From: Bacteroidota bacterium
GTDB taxonomy: Bacteria > Bacteroidota > Bacteroidia > Bacteroidales > Paludibacteraceae
Length of the DNA: 41,373 nucleotides
Direction of reading: 5' to 3'
NCBI GenBank assembly: GCA_030706465.1
Contig: JAUZOM010000010.1
Coordinates: 1-41,373 of the forward strand
Notes under the pieces: generated by a model
Seen by the model: only the letters and a program-made list of their open reading frames with translations
The model's database searches: none
Told to the model about the DNA's origin: nothing
Translations under genes and position numbers: made by a program
Shown: one piece after another, positions 18,026-26,364 of the stretch
Position numbering within the stretch: the stretch's first letter is position 1
How the letters are laid out: each line of letters begins with the position of its first letter

Positions 18026-21000
18026 ATGAGAAAAATTTTATGTGTATTTTTTTCCTTGTTTTTATGGGGTGCTTGTCAGGTGCATGCCTATTCAAATAAG
18101 GGAAGAACTTTTTTTATATCGAATGAGTTTTCTGGTACCGAAATGGAAGGGCAGCCAAACCTTTCTTTTTCAAATAAGTTACAGGGTACAGTTGTTACGG
18201 GAACGATTACCGACAATAATGGCGAACCTTTGGTCGGGGTTTATGTGAAAGTAGTTGGAACAACTTTGGGAGGTGTTACGGATGTTGACGGACATTATTC
18301 CATTAAAATCCCGGACGAACAAGCAGTTCTTAAATTTTCCTTTATGGGATTTAAGGAACAAACTATTACGGTGGGACAACAAAGGGAAATTAACGTTAAA
18401 ATGAGCGAAACTGTTAACGAGCTGAAGGAAGTGGTTGTAACAGCTCTTAACATTTCCAGAGAGTCAAAAAGTTTAGGTGTGGCCCGTCAGTCAGTAAATG
18501 TAGACGGAATGACCGAAGCTCGTGAAACCAATATTGTAAATGCCTTAGATGGGAAAGCCGCAGGTATATTTATTTCTTCAAGTGGGTCACCAACCGGCTC
18601 ATCCCACATTTCCATAAGAGGTGATAATTCCATTAGCGGGTCAAGCGAACCTCTTTTTGTAGTGGATGGCGTACCCATCAATAACTCTACCGTTATGAGT
18701 GGGAATGTTGACTATGGCAATGGAGCTATGGATATAAACCCTTCAGACGTTGCTAGCATGGAAGTTCTTCCTGGAGCTAATGCTGCAGCCTTATATGGAT
18801 CCAGGGCAGCTAATGGTGCTATTATCATTACAACCAAAAAAGCTGCTCCTGGTAGCAAATATCTTGGATTAACGGCAGATGTAAACTATGCATGGAGTAA
18901 AATTATTGAATATCCTGATTATCAGAATGTATACGGTCAGGGGAATGCCGGTATAGCTACTCAGAATGGTGCTGCTTTTAATTCTACTTATGATGCCATA
19001 AATTTAGGACAGGACGGTAGATCCTGGGGATCTCCCATGGTTGGACAACCATTAGTAAATTTTGCAGGGAAGCTGGTATCCTATGTCCCTCATCCTGATA
19101 ATGTAAAAGATTTTTTTAAGGCTGCTCTTACCTCTAATTATAATGTTGTTTTAGAGAAGAGTGATGCAAACTCAGGATTAAGAGTTTCATACACATTTCG
19201 TAATGCCGATGATATCATGCCTAATGTAAACCTAAGAAAGACTCATACACTCAGTCTGTATGCAAAGCAGAATTTTTCAAAACTCATATCACTAGAGACT
19301 TCTCTTAACTATTTATACGATAATAATCAAAATGCGTTAACCATGAACATGGACGGTTCCAGTGTGTTCTCCAGTTTCATTGGTATGCAACGAAATTTGA
19401 ATGTAAGTGATTTGCTTCCCTGGAAAAATCCGGCCAATGGATACGAATATGGTACTGACGGAAATACCAGCTACGATAATCCCTATTGGGTTCTTTATGA
19501 AAATTCCAATTCAAAAAAGAAAAACAGAATATATGGAACGGTAACAGCTACTATAAATCTTGCAAAGAATTTCTCATTCCGGGGAAAGATTGCTCCTGAT
19601 CTTTCTTTTCTGGAGACCAATCAGTTTAAACAAATGTATGCTAACACAGATAAAGATGGTCAATTAACGGTTATTAACGACAATACCTACAATTGGACTT
19701 ATGATGGGTTATTTATGTATAATACCACCATTAAGAATCTTGCGATTAATGCGTTGGCTGGATTTCAACAGTATCGATATGATGAATTGTATCGTTATGT
19801 AAACCAAAATAATCTTATTGTACCAGATGACAACTCACTGGCAAACTCAGGCAATTATGTCAACATCAATGAAAATATAAGAAAAAAGAAAACTGTTGGT
19901 GCTTATGGTTCTTTGTCTTTGGGTTATAAGAATTACTTGTATATGGATCTGACTGGACGTAATGACTGGTCCTCTTCGCTTCCGGCCAGTAACAATTCAT
20001 TTTTCTATCCTTCTATTAGCGGAAGTTTTGTATTCTCTGAGGCATTAAAAATTGATAAAATTATTTCTTTTGGAAAAATCAGGGCATCATGGGCACAAGT
20101 GGGTAACGATCCGGATATTTATAGTCTCAAAACTCAATTTAATTATGGGGGATTAATCAACGGTATTCCTTATTTAAATTGGGATAATACGATGAAAAAT
20201 CCAAATTTGAAACCTGAAATGACTACCTCCACGGAAGTAGGGACGGATCTTACCTTTTTAAATGGAAGGTTGAGCCTATCAGGTACTTTATATGATAAGA
20301 GTACAAAGAATCAGATTTTTACCAGCTACACTCCGGTTGAAGCTGGTTATTCCAAAGAAGTTGTTAATGCTGGTGAAATAGATAACAAGGGTATAGAACT
20401 TTCAGGAAAAGCCAAACTTCTTGAAGGTAATAAATTTAACTGGAGCATTTTTGGCAATTGGTCTCAAAATAACAACAAAGTAATTAAGTTACTGAATGGA
20501 GTTAATAGATTTCAATTATATTCCAATGCGGTATCAGTTAATGCTGAAGTTGGGCAGCCTTTCGGAGTAATCAGAGGTAGTGCTATTGGAAGAGATGCTG
20601 AGGGCGATGCAATGGTTCAACCTGGAGGTAACTATGTAATTGTTGACGATCAAGTGTTAGGTAATTCGCGACCTAAGTGGATTGGGTCCATCGGTTCTCA
20701 GTTCAGTTATAAGAATTTCGATTTTTCGGTTTTGGTTACCATGCGTTGGGGGGGAATACTTTACTCAAATACTTATTACAGAGCTAACATCAATGGTACT
20801 ACCAACCAAACTGTTGGAGGCAGAGATTATTGGTTATTATCTGCTTATATTTTGGGTGAAGACAACAACGAACGTCAGGGTATAGAAACCAATGCCCAGG
20901 GAGGTAATGGCGTTTATGATGAGAATAGTTCTCCCAAAGGGATACTCATTGATGGTTATTATGCGCTGAAAGACCAAAAGCTTGGCTACATAATCGATGG

Positions 21001-21337
21001 AAGTGGTCATTATGTAAAGGGGGGTAAAAATATTTCCTGGACAGCACCTTATAATTACTGGCAATCTGGTCCCCAGGAAATGTTTATATTTGATGCCAGT
21101 TATGTTAAGATAAAACAAGTCTCCGTAGGCTATAATCTTCCTAAAACTGCATTTAAGGGTATTATAAGAAGTGCAAGAATATCTCTTAATGCCAGTAACC
21201 TCTGGACTATTTTTAAGAATACGCCAAATGGTATAGATCCTGAAGCTGCCTCTAACGGCGGATCAAACATTGGTATTGATGCCGGTGGCGCTTTCCCTTA
21301 TTGTAATTATGGGTTTGACGTAAGAATTTCATTTTAA
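18026..21337 (+). CDS. SusC/RagA-family TonB-dependent outer-membrane glycan transporter
   Basis: An outer-membrane 22-strand beta-barrel that imports oligosaccharides using TonB energy, in complex with the SusD-like lipoprotein encoded next. The signal peptide is residues 1-22 (ends VHAYS). A carboxypeptidase-regulatory-like domain spans about 55-130 (GTITDNNGEPLVGVYVKV, GVTDVDGHYSI), followed by the TonB box EVVVTAL at about 138. The plug covers about 150-275 (ISIRGDNSISGSSEPLFVVDGV, YGSRAANGAIIITTKK). The barrel runs to the end, closing with the aromatic C-terminus DVRISF. At 1103 residues the length is normal. SusD starts 7 bases after the stop, so the two are co-transcribed. The gene is intact, unlike several enzymes around it. 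The transported glycan is not readable from the sequence. Confidence 0.97.
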   Translation: MRKILCVFFSLFLWGACQVHAYSNKGRTFFISNEFSGTEMEGQPNLSFSNKLQGTVVTGTITDNNGEPLVGVYVKVVGTTLGGVTDVDGHYSIKIPDEQAVLKFSFMGFKEQTITVGQQREINVKMSETVNELKEVVVTALNISRESKSLGVARQSVNVDGMTEARETNIVNALDGKAAGIFISSSGSPTGSSHISIRGDNSISGSSEPLFVVDGVPINNSTVMSGNVDYGNGAMDINPSDVASMEVLPGANAAALYGSRAANGAIIITTKKAAPGSKYLGLTADVNYAWSKIIEYPDYQNVYGQGNAGIATQNGAAFNSTYDAINLGQDGRSWGSPMVGQPLVNFAGKLVSYVPHPDNVKDFFKAALTSNYNVVLEKSDANSGLRVSYTFRNADDIMPNVNLRKTHTLSLYAKQNFSKLISLETSLNYLYDNNQNALTMNMDGSSVFSSFIGMQRNLNVSDLLPWKNPANGYEYGTDGNTSYDNPYWVLYENSNSKKKNRIYGTVTATINLAKNFSFRGKIAPDLSFLETNQFKQMYANTDKDGQLTVINDNTYNWTYDGLFMYNTTIKNLAINALAGFQQYRYDELYRYVNQNNLIVPDDNSLANSGNYVNINENIRKKKTVGAYGSLSLGYKNYLYMDLTGRNDWSSSLPASNNSFFYPSISGSFVFSEALKIDKIISFGKIRASWAQVGNDPDIYSLKTQFNYGGLINGIPYLNWDNTMKNPNLKPEMTTSTEVGTDLTFLNGRLSLSGTLYDKSTKNQIFTSYTPVEAGYSKEVVNAGEIDNKGIELSGKAKLLEGNKFNWSIFGNWSQNNNKVIKLLNGVNRFQLYSNAVSVNAEVGQPFGVIRGSAIGRDAEGDAMVQPGGNYVIVDDQVLGNSRPKWIGSIGSQFSYKNFDFSVLVTMRWGGILYSNTYYRANINGTTNQTVGGRDYWLLSAYILGEDNNERQGIETNAQGGNGVYDENSSPKGILIDGYYALKDQKLGYIIDGSGHYVKGGKNISWTAPYNYWQSGPQEMFIFDASYVKIKQVSVGYNLPKTAFKGIIRSARISLNASNLWTIFKNTPNGIDPEAASNGGSNIGIDAGGAFPYCNYGFDVRISF

Positions 21338-21344
21338 ATAAGTA

Positions 21345-23183
21345 ATGAAGATGAAGAAAATATTATATATAGTGATACTTGCATGTCTGGCGAGTGCATG
21401 TGTAAAGGATTTAAGTGAAATTAACAAAAATCCCAATCAGCTCGACCTAACTAATCCCGATCCGGTTTTTCTTGCATCGGAGCTAAATACTGTCAACTTT
21501 TTGCAAAGCGCTAATTCTAGTTGCTTATGGCAATATTCTCATTGGATAACTACTGCTACAGGAGGCTATGGAATAACCTCATATTGGTCTCAATTTTATT
21601 TGAATATGCTTTCAAACCTCAAGCAGTTGCATTTGAAATACGATAATAATTCACTTTTTAATAATCGTATGCAAGTCGTAACAATTTGGGAATGTTATAT
21701 TTATTCCATTATGGTGCAGGCTTTCGGTCCTGTGCCGAGGAGCCAGGCAATGCTTGCCGGAACTAAACCGGGTGATTTGCAATATGGACTATCAAATATC
21801 AAATTCGATTCAGAAGATTCTATTTATTACGACATTCTGAGTAAACTTCGTACTGCAGCAAATTCTATTAAGCTGTCAAACACTGCTGATGCATTTGGTA
21901 AGGTCAACGAACCTATTTTTGGAGGCGACAACGCTAAATGGCAAAGATTCGCGAACTCTCTGCGTTTAAAACTTGCGTTGGATTGCCGTAGTTTTATGCC
22001 AGATACCGCCAATGCAATGATTAAAGAACTGATGGCAAACGAAAATAATCTGTTTAATTCGTCCGATAAGGCAGCCTTTGCCTTTGGTACTTCAAGTGGA
22101 AGCGAAAGCAATTATTGGCAATCATTCTTAAAGCCTTCAGCAACTGTTTTTTATAATAAGAACGCATCTATGCCAAGTGTATCTCCTAAGATGAATGATT
22201 TTATGCTCCAGTATTTCCGAAGTTATAAGGATCCTCGCATGAATGCTTTTTTTGATTCTGCATCTTATGTGGCTAATATTCCCAATGGTGGTGCTCCATA
22301 TACTGTTACCAACGATACGATAGGGAGTGATGGCACAATGGATCCCACGGGAAAACATCGTTGGGTGCTAAACTACTATGCTCCCCATTTTGGCAAACCT
22401 ATCTTCGACAGAAGTCTTTACTGGGGTTCTTTGCCTGTTCTTTCTGCTGGCAGTGCTTATTATGATCAGCCTAAAATTAGTCTTCTCGATAAAAATCATG
22501 CATTTGTAATCATGACCTATGCTGAAATTTGTTTTATAAAAGCTGAAGCTGCCTTGTTAGGTTTGGGCGGGTCAAAAACTGCCGCTGATTATTATAATGC
22601 TGGCATTGATGCATCCATGGCTTTCTGGGGCATTGATTCAAAGGATGCTGCTGATTTTAAAAATAGAGATGGCATAAAATGGAATACTATTGGAACTGGT
22701 TTACCCTATCCCTATTTCCCTGCTACTATGAGTTGGAACATTAATGATAATTTTACACAGATTTGGGACCAACGTTGGGTAAATTATTATATTGATCAGG
22801 CTTTTGATGCCTGGGTGTTGCAAAGGCGGACCAAATCCTTGGATTTAGCTCCACTGATGTCGGGAATTGATGTAATCTGGTCACCCAATTCTTCTTTTGA
22901 AAATATTCCAGAGCGCTGGATATATCCGATTACTGGGGCCAGCAGTAGTGTAAGTACCAATCTTGCTGCGTATAATGAGGCTGTGAAAATGCTGGGTGGC
23001 ACAAACAATCAGTTTGCACTCCTGAGGTTTTCTAAAAATTATGCCTACCGGAATTGGGGTAATGAAAATAGCACATTGCCTACTCCATCGATGTATTTTA
23101 AAAAGTTATACGGCCCTTACATAGAAAGCTATCCGAATACTATACCGGGTTATACTCTTGTAAAAGAGTTTGATCTACCTTGA
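21345..23183 (+). CDS. SusD-like outer-membrane glycan-binding lipoprotein
   Basis: The surface lid and glycan-binding partner of SusC. A lipoprotein signal peptide ends at C19 in LASAC, and acidic and polar residues follow the cysteine (CVKDLSE), as in surface-exported Bacteroidota lipoproteins. It has the typical N-terminal NKNPNQ stretch, helical TPR-like repeats (LWQYSHWITT, WECYIYSIMVQAFGPVP, AKWQRFANSLRLKLALDCR) and the late helix YAEICFIKAEAALLG. This is the SusD-like branch (SusD_2 / SusD-like 2 type) rather than canonical SusD. The start ATG 21345 is followed by a second ATG at 21351. The 612-residue length is normal. It is the second gene of the five-gene uptake operon ending at the terminator near 26011. 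Confidence 0.95.
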   Translation: MKMKKILYIVILACLASACVKDLSEINKNPNQLDLTNPDPVFLASELNTVNFLQSANSSCLWQYSHWITTATGGYGITSYWSQFYLNMLSNLKQLHLKYDNNSLFNNRMQVVTIWECYIYSIMVQAFGPVPRSQAMLAGTKPGDLQYGLSNIKFDSEDSIYYDILSKLRTAANSIKLSNTADAFGKVNEPIFGGDNAKWQRFANSLRLKLALDCRSFMPDTANAMIKELMANENNLFNSSDKAAFAFGTSSGSESNYWQSFLKPSATVFYNKNASMPSVSPKMNDFMLQYFRSYKDPRMNAFFDSASYVANIPNGGAPYTVTNDTIGSDGTMDPTGKHRWVLNYYAPHFGKPIFDRSLYWGSLPVLSAGSAYYDQPKISLLDKNHAFVIMTYAEICFIKAEAALLGLGGSKTAADYYNAGIDASMAFWGIDSKDAADFKNRDGIKWNTIGTGLPYPYFPATMSWNINDNFTQIWDQRWVNYYIDQAFDAWVLQRRTKSLDLAPLMSGIDVIWSPNSSFENIPERWIYPITGASSSVSTNLAAYNEAVKMLGGTNNQFALLRFSKNYAYRNWGNENSTLPTPSMYFKKLYGPYIESYPNTIPGYTLVKEFDLP

Positions 23184-23235
23184 TAATATAAGATTTATGA
23201 AAAGTATAATTAAATTTAATAAAACTTTGAAAAAT

Positions 23236-24405
23236 ATGAATAAAAAAAGGATAATGGGTTTTAGTATATGTTTGATAACAATACTTTTTACCTCTTGTGC
23301 CAAGGATAATTCGTTGAAACTTTCAGATCAGAATCCCGATTTAGTTGGAACTACTGTGATACCTGAGGTTCCCGTGACTAAGGATTATGTTGTAGGTGCG
23401 TTTTATTATAATTTTACAAGCTGGAATACCCGAGTTACAAAAGTACCTGTTGCTTTGCCTTATTTTAGTGATAATACGGGTACTGGTACTGCTATTTGGA
23501 AAGGTGTACCGACAAATGTGATGCAGCAGCATATCCTTCAAGCTAATGCAGGAAAGCTCGATTTCTTTATTTTTTCCTTCAGGAGTTTAATGGACGTTAA
23601 CAATAACAAATCAGATACTTCGTTAATCAAATCCTTTCTGCTTGCGCCAAATGCCAATGATATGAAATTTGCTATAAGTTATGAATTGAGTACAGCTACC
23701 TTGGGTGGAATTTCTACGACTACAGCATTGGAAACTAAACAGACCCAACTCAAGGGTTTCTTAAAAGATTTTATAAGTATTGGCAGGTTTTTTAAATATT
23801 CAAATTACATGAAGGTAGGAGATAAGTACCTGGTTTATATTCATAATGCACATCAATTATATGCTAATGATAATGCAGCTCTTTATAAACGAATGAGAGA
23901 TACGGTGGAACTAACTTATGGTGTTAAGCTTTACATTGTTGCCTCCCAGCCAAATAATAGTACCAGTATTGGAACTCCCCCTGCACGTTTTATCAGTAGA
24001 TTTCAGAATGGGGTTGATGCCGTATGGTTAGACAGGCCATTAAGGTCTCTTAGCAATTCCCTGGGCTGGAGTATATATTGGCAGTATTGTCCATGGGCTA
24101 ACACTTATTTTAAATATTGCAAGGATTATTATAAAAATTACAACATCAACTACCAGCCATCACTTATGCCGGCTTACGATCCCAGGATAAATAATGCTAC
24201 TTCAACAAATCCTTTTTTTGGAAGAGCTGACACAGCAAGTTTTTTCAAGAAGATGTGCAACGTTGCTAAATTGAATGTTGATTCTACTCGTATTGTTGTT
24301 ATTGACTCGTGGAATAACTGGATTGAAGATTCTCAGCTTGAACCTTCTTTGAGTGACTCAACCTTATATTTAAGCACTCTTAGAAAGGAATTTAAGGTAA
24401 ACTAG
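23236..24405 (+). CDS. WbsX / GH99-like barrel lipoprotein in the surface glycan-binding position
   Basis: A lipoprotein directly after SusD, the slot usually held by a surface glycan-binding protein. ATG 23236 is chosen because it gives a standard signal peptide with C21 in LFTSC; ATG 23197 and TTG 23170 are in-frame alternatives. The mature protein is a GH99/WbsX-type barrel: VVGAFYYNFTSW, LDFFIFSFRSL, KYLVYIHNAHQL and the C-terminal IDSWNNWIEDSQLEPS. In WbsX-like proteins this last motif is usually WNEWxEGxxLEP. Here the first acidic position is N361 and the second is E364. GH99-type catalysis uses both acids, so this protein may be non-catalytic and act in binding, or may use a different mechanism. 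389 residues. Predicted outer-membrane surface anchoring; function inferred. Confidence 0.75.
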   Translation: MNKKRIMGFSICLITILFTSCAKDNSLKLSDQNPDLVGTTVIPEVPVTKDYVVGAFYYNFTSWNTRVTKVPVALPYFSDNTGTGTAIWKGVPTNVMQQHILQANAGKLDFFIFSFRSLMDVNNNKSDTSLIKSFLLAPNANDMKFAISYELSTATLGGISTTTALETKQTQLKGFLKDFISIGRFFKYSNYMKVGDKYLVYIHNAHQLYANDNAALYKRMRDTVELTYGVKLYIVASQPNNSTSIGTPPARFISRFQNGVDAVWLDRPLRSLSNSLGWSIYWQYCPWANTYFKYCKDYYKNYNINYQPSLMPAYDPRINNATSTNPFFGRADTASFFKKMCNVAKLNVDSTRIVVIDSWNNWIEDSQLEPSLSDSTLYLSTLRKEFKVN

Positions 24406-24447
24406 TGTGCGTAAAATCTCGGATAATTAATCATTAATAACATAGCT

Positions 24448-25350
24448 ATGAAAATTAAATTTTCACATATTTTATATCTTATTATTTTTGTTATCGTCTT
24501 TACAAATTGTAAAGATGGCAACGATATTGTCAGCCTGCCGACTCAACTTGGTTCCGGGGATACGATTTTTACTGCGGATGTTGACACTTTTGTAACGCTT
24601 AATGCTTTACCTCTGGAAAAAGGTTTAACCGGCAAATGGCAAATAGTTTCTGCTAACTCAAAACTGGGAAGCTTTCAAAACGCCGCTAGTCCTACAACCA
24701 GATTTTTTGGTAAGTATCGTCAGACTTATACATTACGTTGGACTGTAAGCAACGGCATTGATTCTGCCTCCACTAATGTGACAGTAAATTTGTTGGGCGT
24801 TTTTACCGATACTCGTGACAACCAGCAATATAAGCTGATTAAAATTGGCAACCAAATTTGGATGGCTGAGAATTTCCGTTTCCGGACCGATAGTTCTCTC
24901 ATTTATCAGAATGACTCAGTAACAAACTATAAAACGTATGGACGTTTATATACTATTGCGGATGCTAATAATTCTGCACCAGCAGGTTGGCACCTACCTA
25001 CAGTTGCCGATGACCAGATTCTCACAACTAATATCAGAAATTATGGCTTCACCAACAAGGAGGCAACAGCATTAAAAGCAACAACAGGTTGGTCCACAAC
25101 CGCATATAATGGTACTGATTATTTCGGTTTTGCTGCATTACCAAGTGGTTATTCCACTCAAATCGGTACTGCTGCTCCTACTTTTACCGGTTCTACTGCT
25201 CATTTTTGGAATACTGGCATTGATGCAAATCATAACTGCCAGTATCTTATAATAGGTACTACAGCTAACATTGGTGGAACAGGGTTAAATGCTGCTGCTA
25301 TGCCTGCAGGAACTGTGTACAGACGATCAGTAAGATACCTAAGATATTAA
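24448..25350 (+). CDS. Surface lipoprotein with FISUMP domain (Fibrobacter succinogenes major paralogous domain)
   Basis: A lipoprotein with C21 in VFTNC followed by KDGND, an acidic stretch that fits surface export. Residues about 30-110 form an Ig/PKD-like beta-sandwich (TLRWTVSNGIDSASTNVTV). Residues about 115-300 are a FISUMP domain, recognised by FTDTRDNQQYKLIKIGNQIW, MAENF, GRLYTIADA, APAGWHLPT, FWNTG and a closing VRYLRY. FISUMP proteins are abundant in some fibre degraders, but the biochemical role is unknown. Its place in the uptake operon, fourth after SusC, suggests glycan binding or adhesion at the surface. 300 residues; start ATG 24448. Complete. Confidence 0.85.
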   Translation: MKIKFSHILYLIIFVIVFTNCKDGNDIVSLPTQLGSGDTIFTADVDTFVTLNALPLEKGLTGKWQIVSANSKLGSFQNAASPTTRFFGKYRQTYTLRWTVSNGIDSASTNVTVNLLGVFTDTRDNQQYKLIKIGNQIWMAENFRFRTDSSLIYQNDSVTNYKTYGRLYTIADANNSAPAGWHLPTVADDQILTTNIRNYGFTNKEATALKATTGWSTTAYNGTDYFGFAALPSGYSTQIGTAAPTFTGSTAHFWNTGIDANHNCQYLIIGTTANIGGTGLNAAAMPAGTVYRRSVRYLRY

Positions 25351-25431
25351 AAGTCGTTTTTATGATTCGTTATTGGCAAAATCTTTAATAATCATATAAG
25401 TTTCCGAACTTTGAATTTAAAATTGATAAAT

Positions 25432-25947
25432 ATGAAAAAAAATATTTTTATGGGCTTATCCATAGTAATTGTTTTGAACCTGATTTTTTTTGCTGGTTGT
25501 TCGAAAACAGAGGATAAGGTACAAGAAGTTCTTCCTATCTCTATACAGTTTTATGCTCCTAATGTAGTAACCAAAGCAGATTCTTCTTTAGCAAAAGGTA
25601 CTGACATAGAAGGTATGGTAACTGTTGACACACTGAAATTAAATGGCACTTACAAGTTTTCGTTTTCAGTAGCTGCCAAAGCTGTTAATGGTATTTCTAA
25701 GGCCTCTACACTCGTAAAAACTTTTACCGGTACAACTGATACCATCGCTGTTAATAATTTTACTGCATCAACTTGGAACACATCAAATTCTCCTGGATAT
25801 AGAGATGGATATACAGACCTGGGTTATACCCTATCCGATAGTTTGAATTATCAAGGTACACTTTATCCAAGTGTAACGTATATTGTAAAGATTATTGATG
25901 ATTCTGATCCTCAGTTAATTAAATATAGAAAATTAATTGTTCAATAA
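25432..25947 (+). CDS. Small surface lipoprotein of unknown function
   Basis: A 171-residue lipoprotein with C23 in FFAGC followed by SKTED. ATG 25432 is chosen over the upstream TTG 25411 because the signal peptide begins there. The mature part (about 24-171) is predicted all-beta, with TYKFSFSVAAKAVNG and YPSVTYIVKIIDDSD. It looks like a single Ig-like or fibronectin-like domain; I do not recognise the family. It is last in the susCD operon, 64 bases before the terminator stem. Such terminal small lipoproteins often serve as accessory glycan-binding proteins, which is an inference here. A 15-base duplication covers its stop codon. Confidence 0.7.
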   Translation: MKKNIFMGLSIVIVLNLIFFAGCSKTEDKVQEVLPISIQFYAPNVVTKADSSLAKGTDIEGMVTVDTLKLNGTYKFSFSVAAKAVNGISKASTLVKTFTGTTDTIAVNNFTASTWNTSNSPGYRDGYTDLGYTLSDSLNYQGTLYPSVTYIVKIIDDSDPQLIKYRKLIVQ

Positions 25948-25967
25948 TTAATTGTTCAATAATTAAT
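25931..25967 (+). repeat. 15-base tandem repeat (about 2.5 copies) over a stop codon
   Basis: The unit AATTAATTGTTCAAT occurs at 25931-25945 and 25946-25960, with a partial third copy at 25961-25967. The repeat is a multiple of three and spans the end of the small lipoprotein gene, so LIVQ-stop is followed by a second in-frame LIVQ-stop. This fits a slippage duplication. Confidence 0.9.
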
Positions 25968-26010
25968 CGGATCTGTACAAGACTATATTTCGTAGTGTTT
26001 ATTTTTTATC

Positions 26011-26041
26011 CGCCGTGGATGGTTTCCACGGCGTTTTTTTA
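26011..26041 (+). terminator. Rho-independent terminator of the susCD operon
   Basis: A perfect 9-base-pair GC-rich stem (26011-26019 with 26025-26033) and a 5-base loop, followed by a run of seven T bases. The preceding strand also carries a T-run, so it may work in both directions. It marks the end of the five-gene uptake operon and separates it from the GH99-like gene at 26365. Confidence 0.9.
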
Positions 26042-26364
26042 ACTTTGAAATTGTACCTGTTATAAGAGGCTGCTTGTAACCAGTAAGATGGATATCTAAT
26101 GCTCTCTAATTTAAAAAATAGGTCGATCAGTACAATTTTATTATCGTCTGTCCTGATGGTGGCATAACAAGCTGGTAGTCCGATATGCCGTTGAAAATCA
26201 CTAAGTGCCGTTCATATTATATTGGCAAGACAACAATAATCACAATGTTCCTTCCAAAATTTTCTCCTATTATATTAATATTAATTGGATATTAATCCAT
26301 TTGTTATTTATGCAAATATATTTTTATGGAAAAATTTACTGATATATAAATACTAAAAATTATT
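26042..26364. other. 323-base gap between the terminator and the GH99-like gene
   Basis: The last 120 bases are AT-rich and should hold the promoter of the next gene, but no convincing TTTG / TAnnTTTG pair with normal spacing was found (TTTG at 26300 and TATATTTT at 26317 are too close). On the minus strand the frame between 26211 and 25999 is open for about 70 codons and reads protein-like (QRHIGLPACYATIRTDDNK, YPSYWLQAASYNRYNF), but it has no start codon and runs through the terminator stem. It may be the tail of an unrelated gene left by rearrangement, or chance. Confidence 0.4.
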
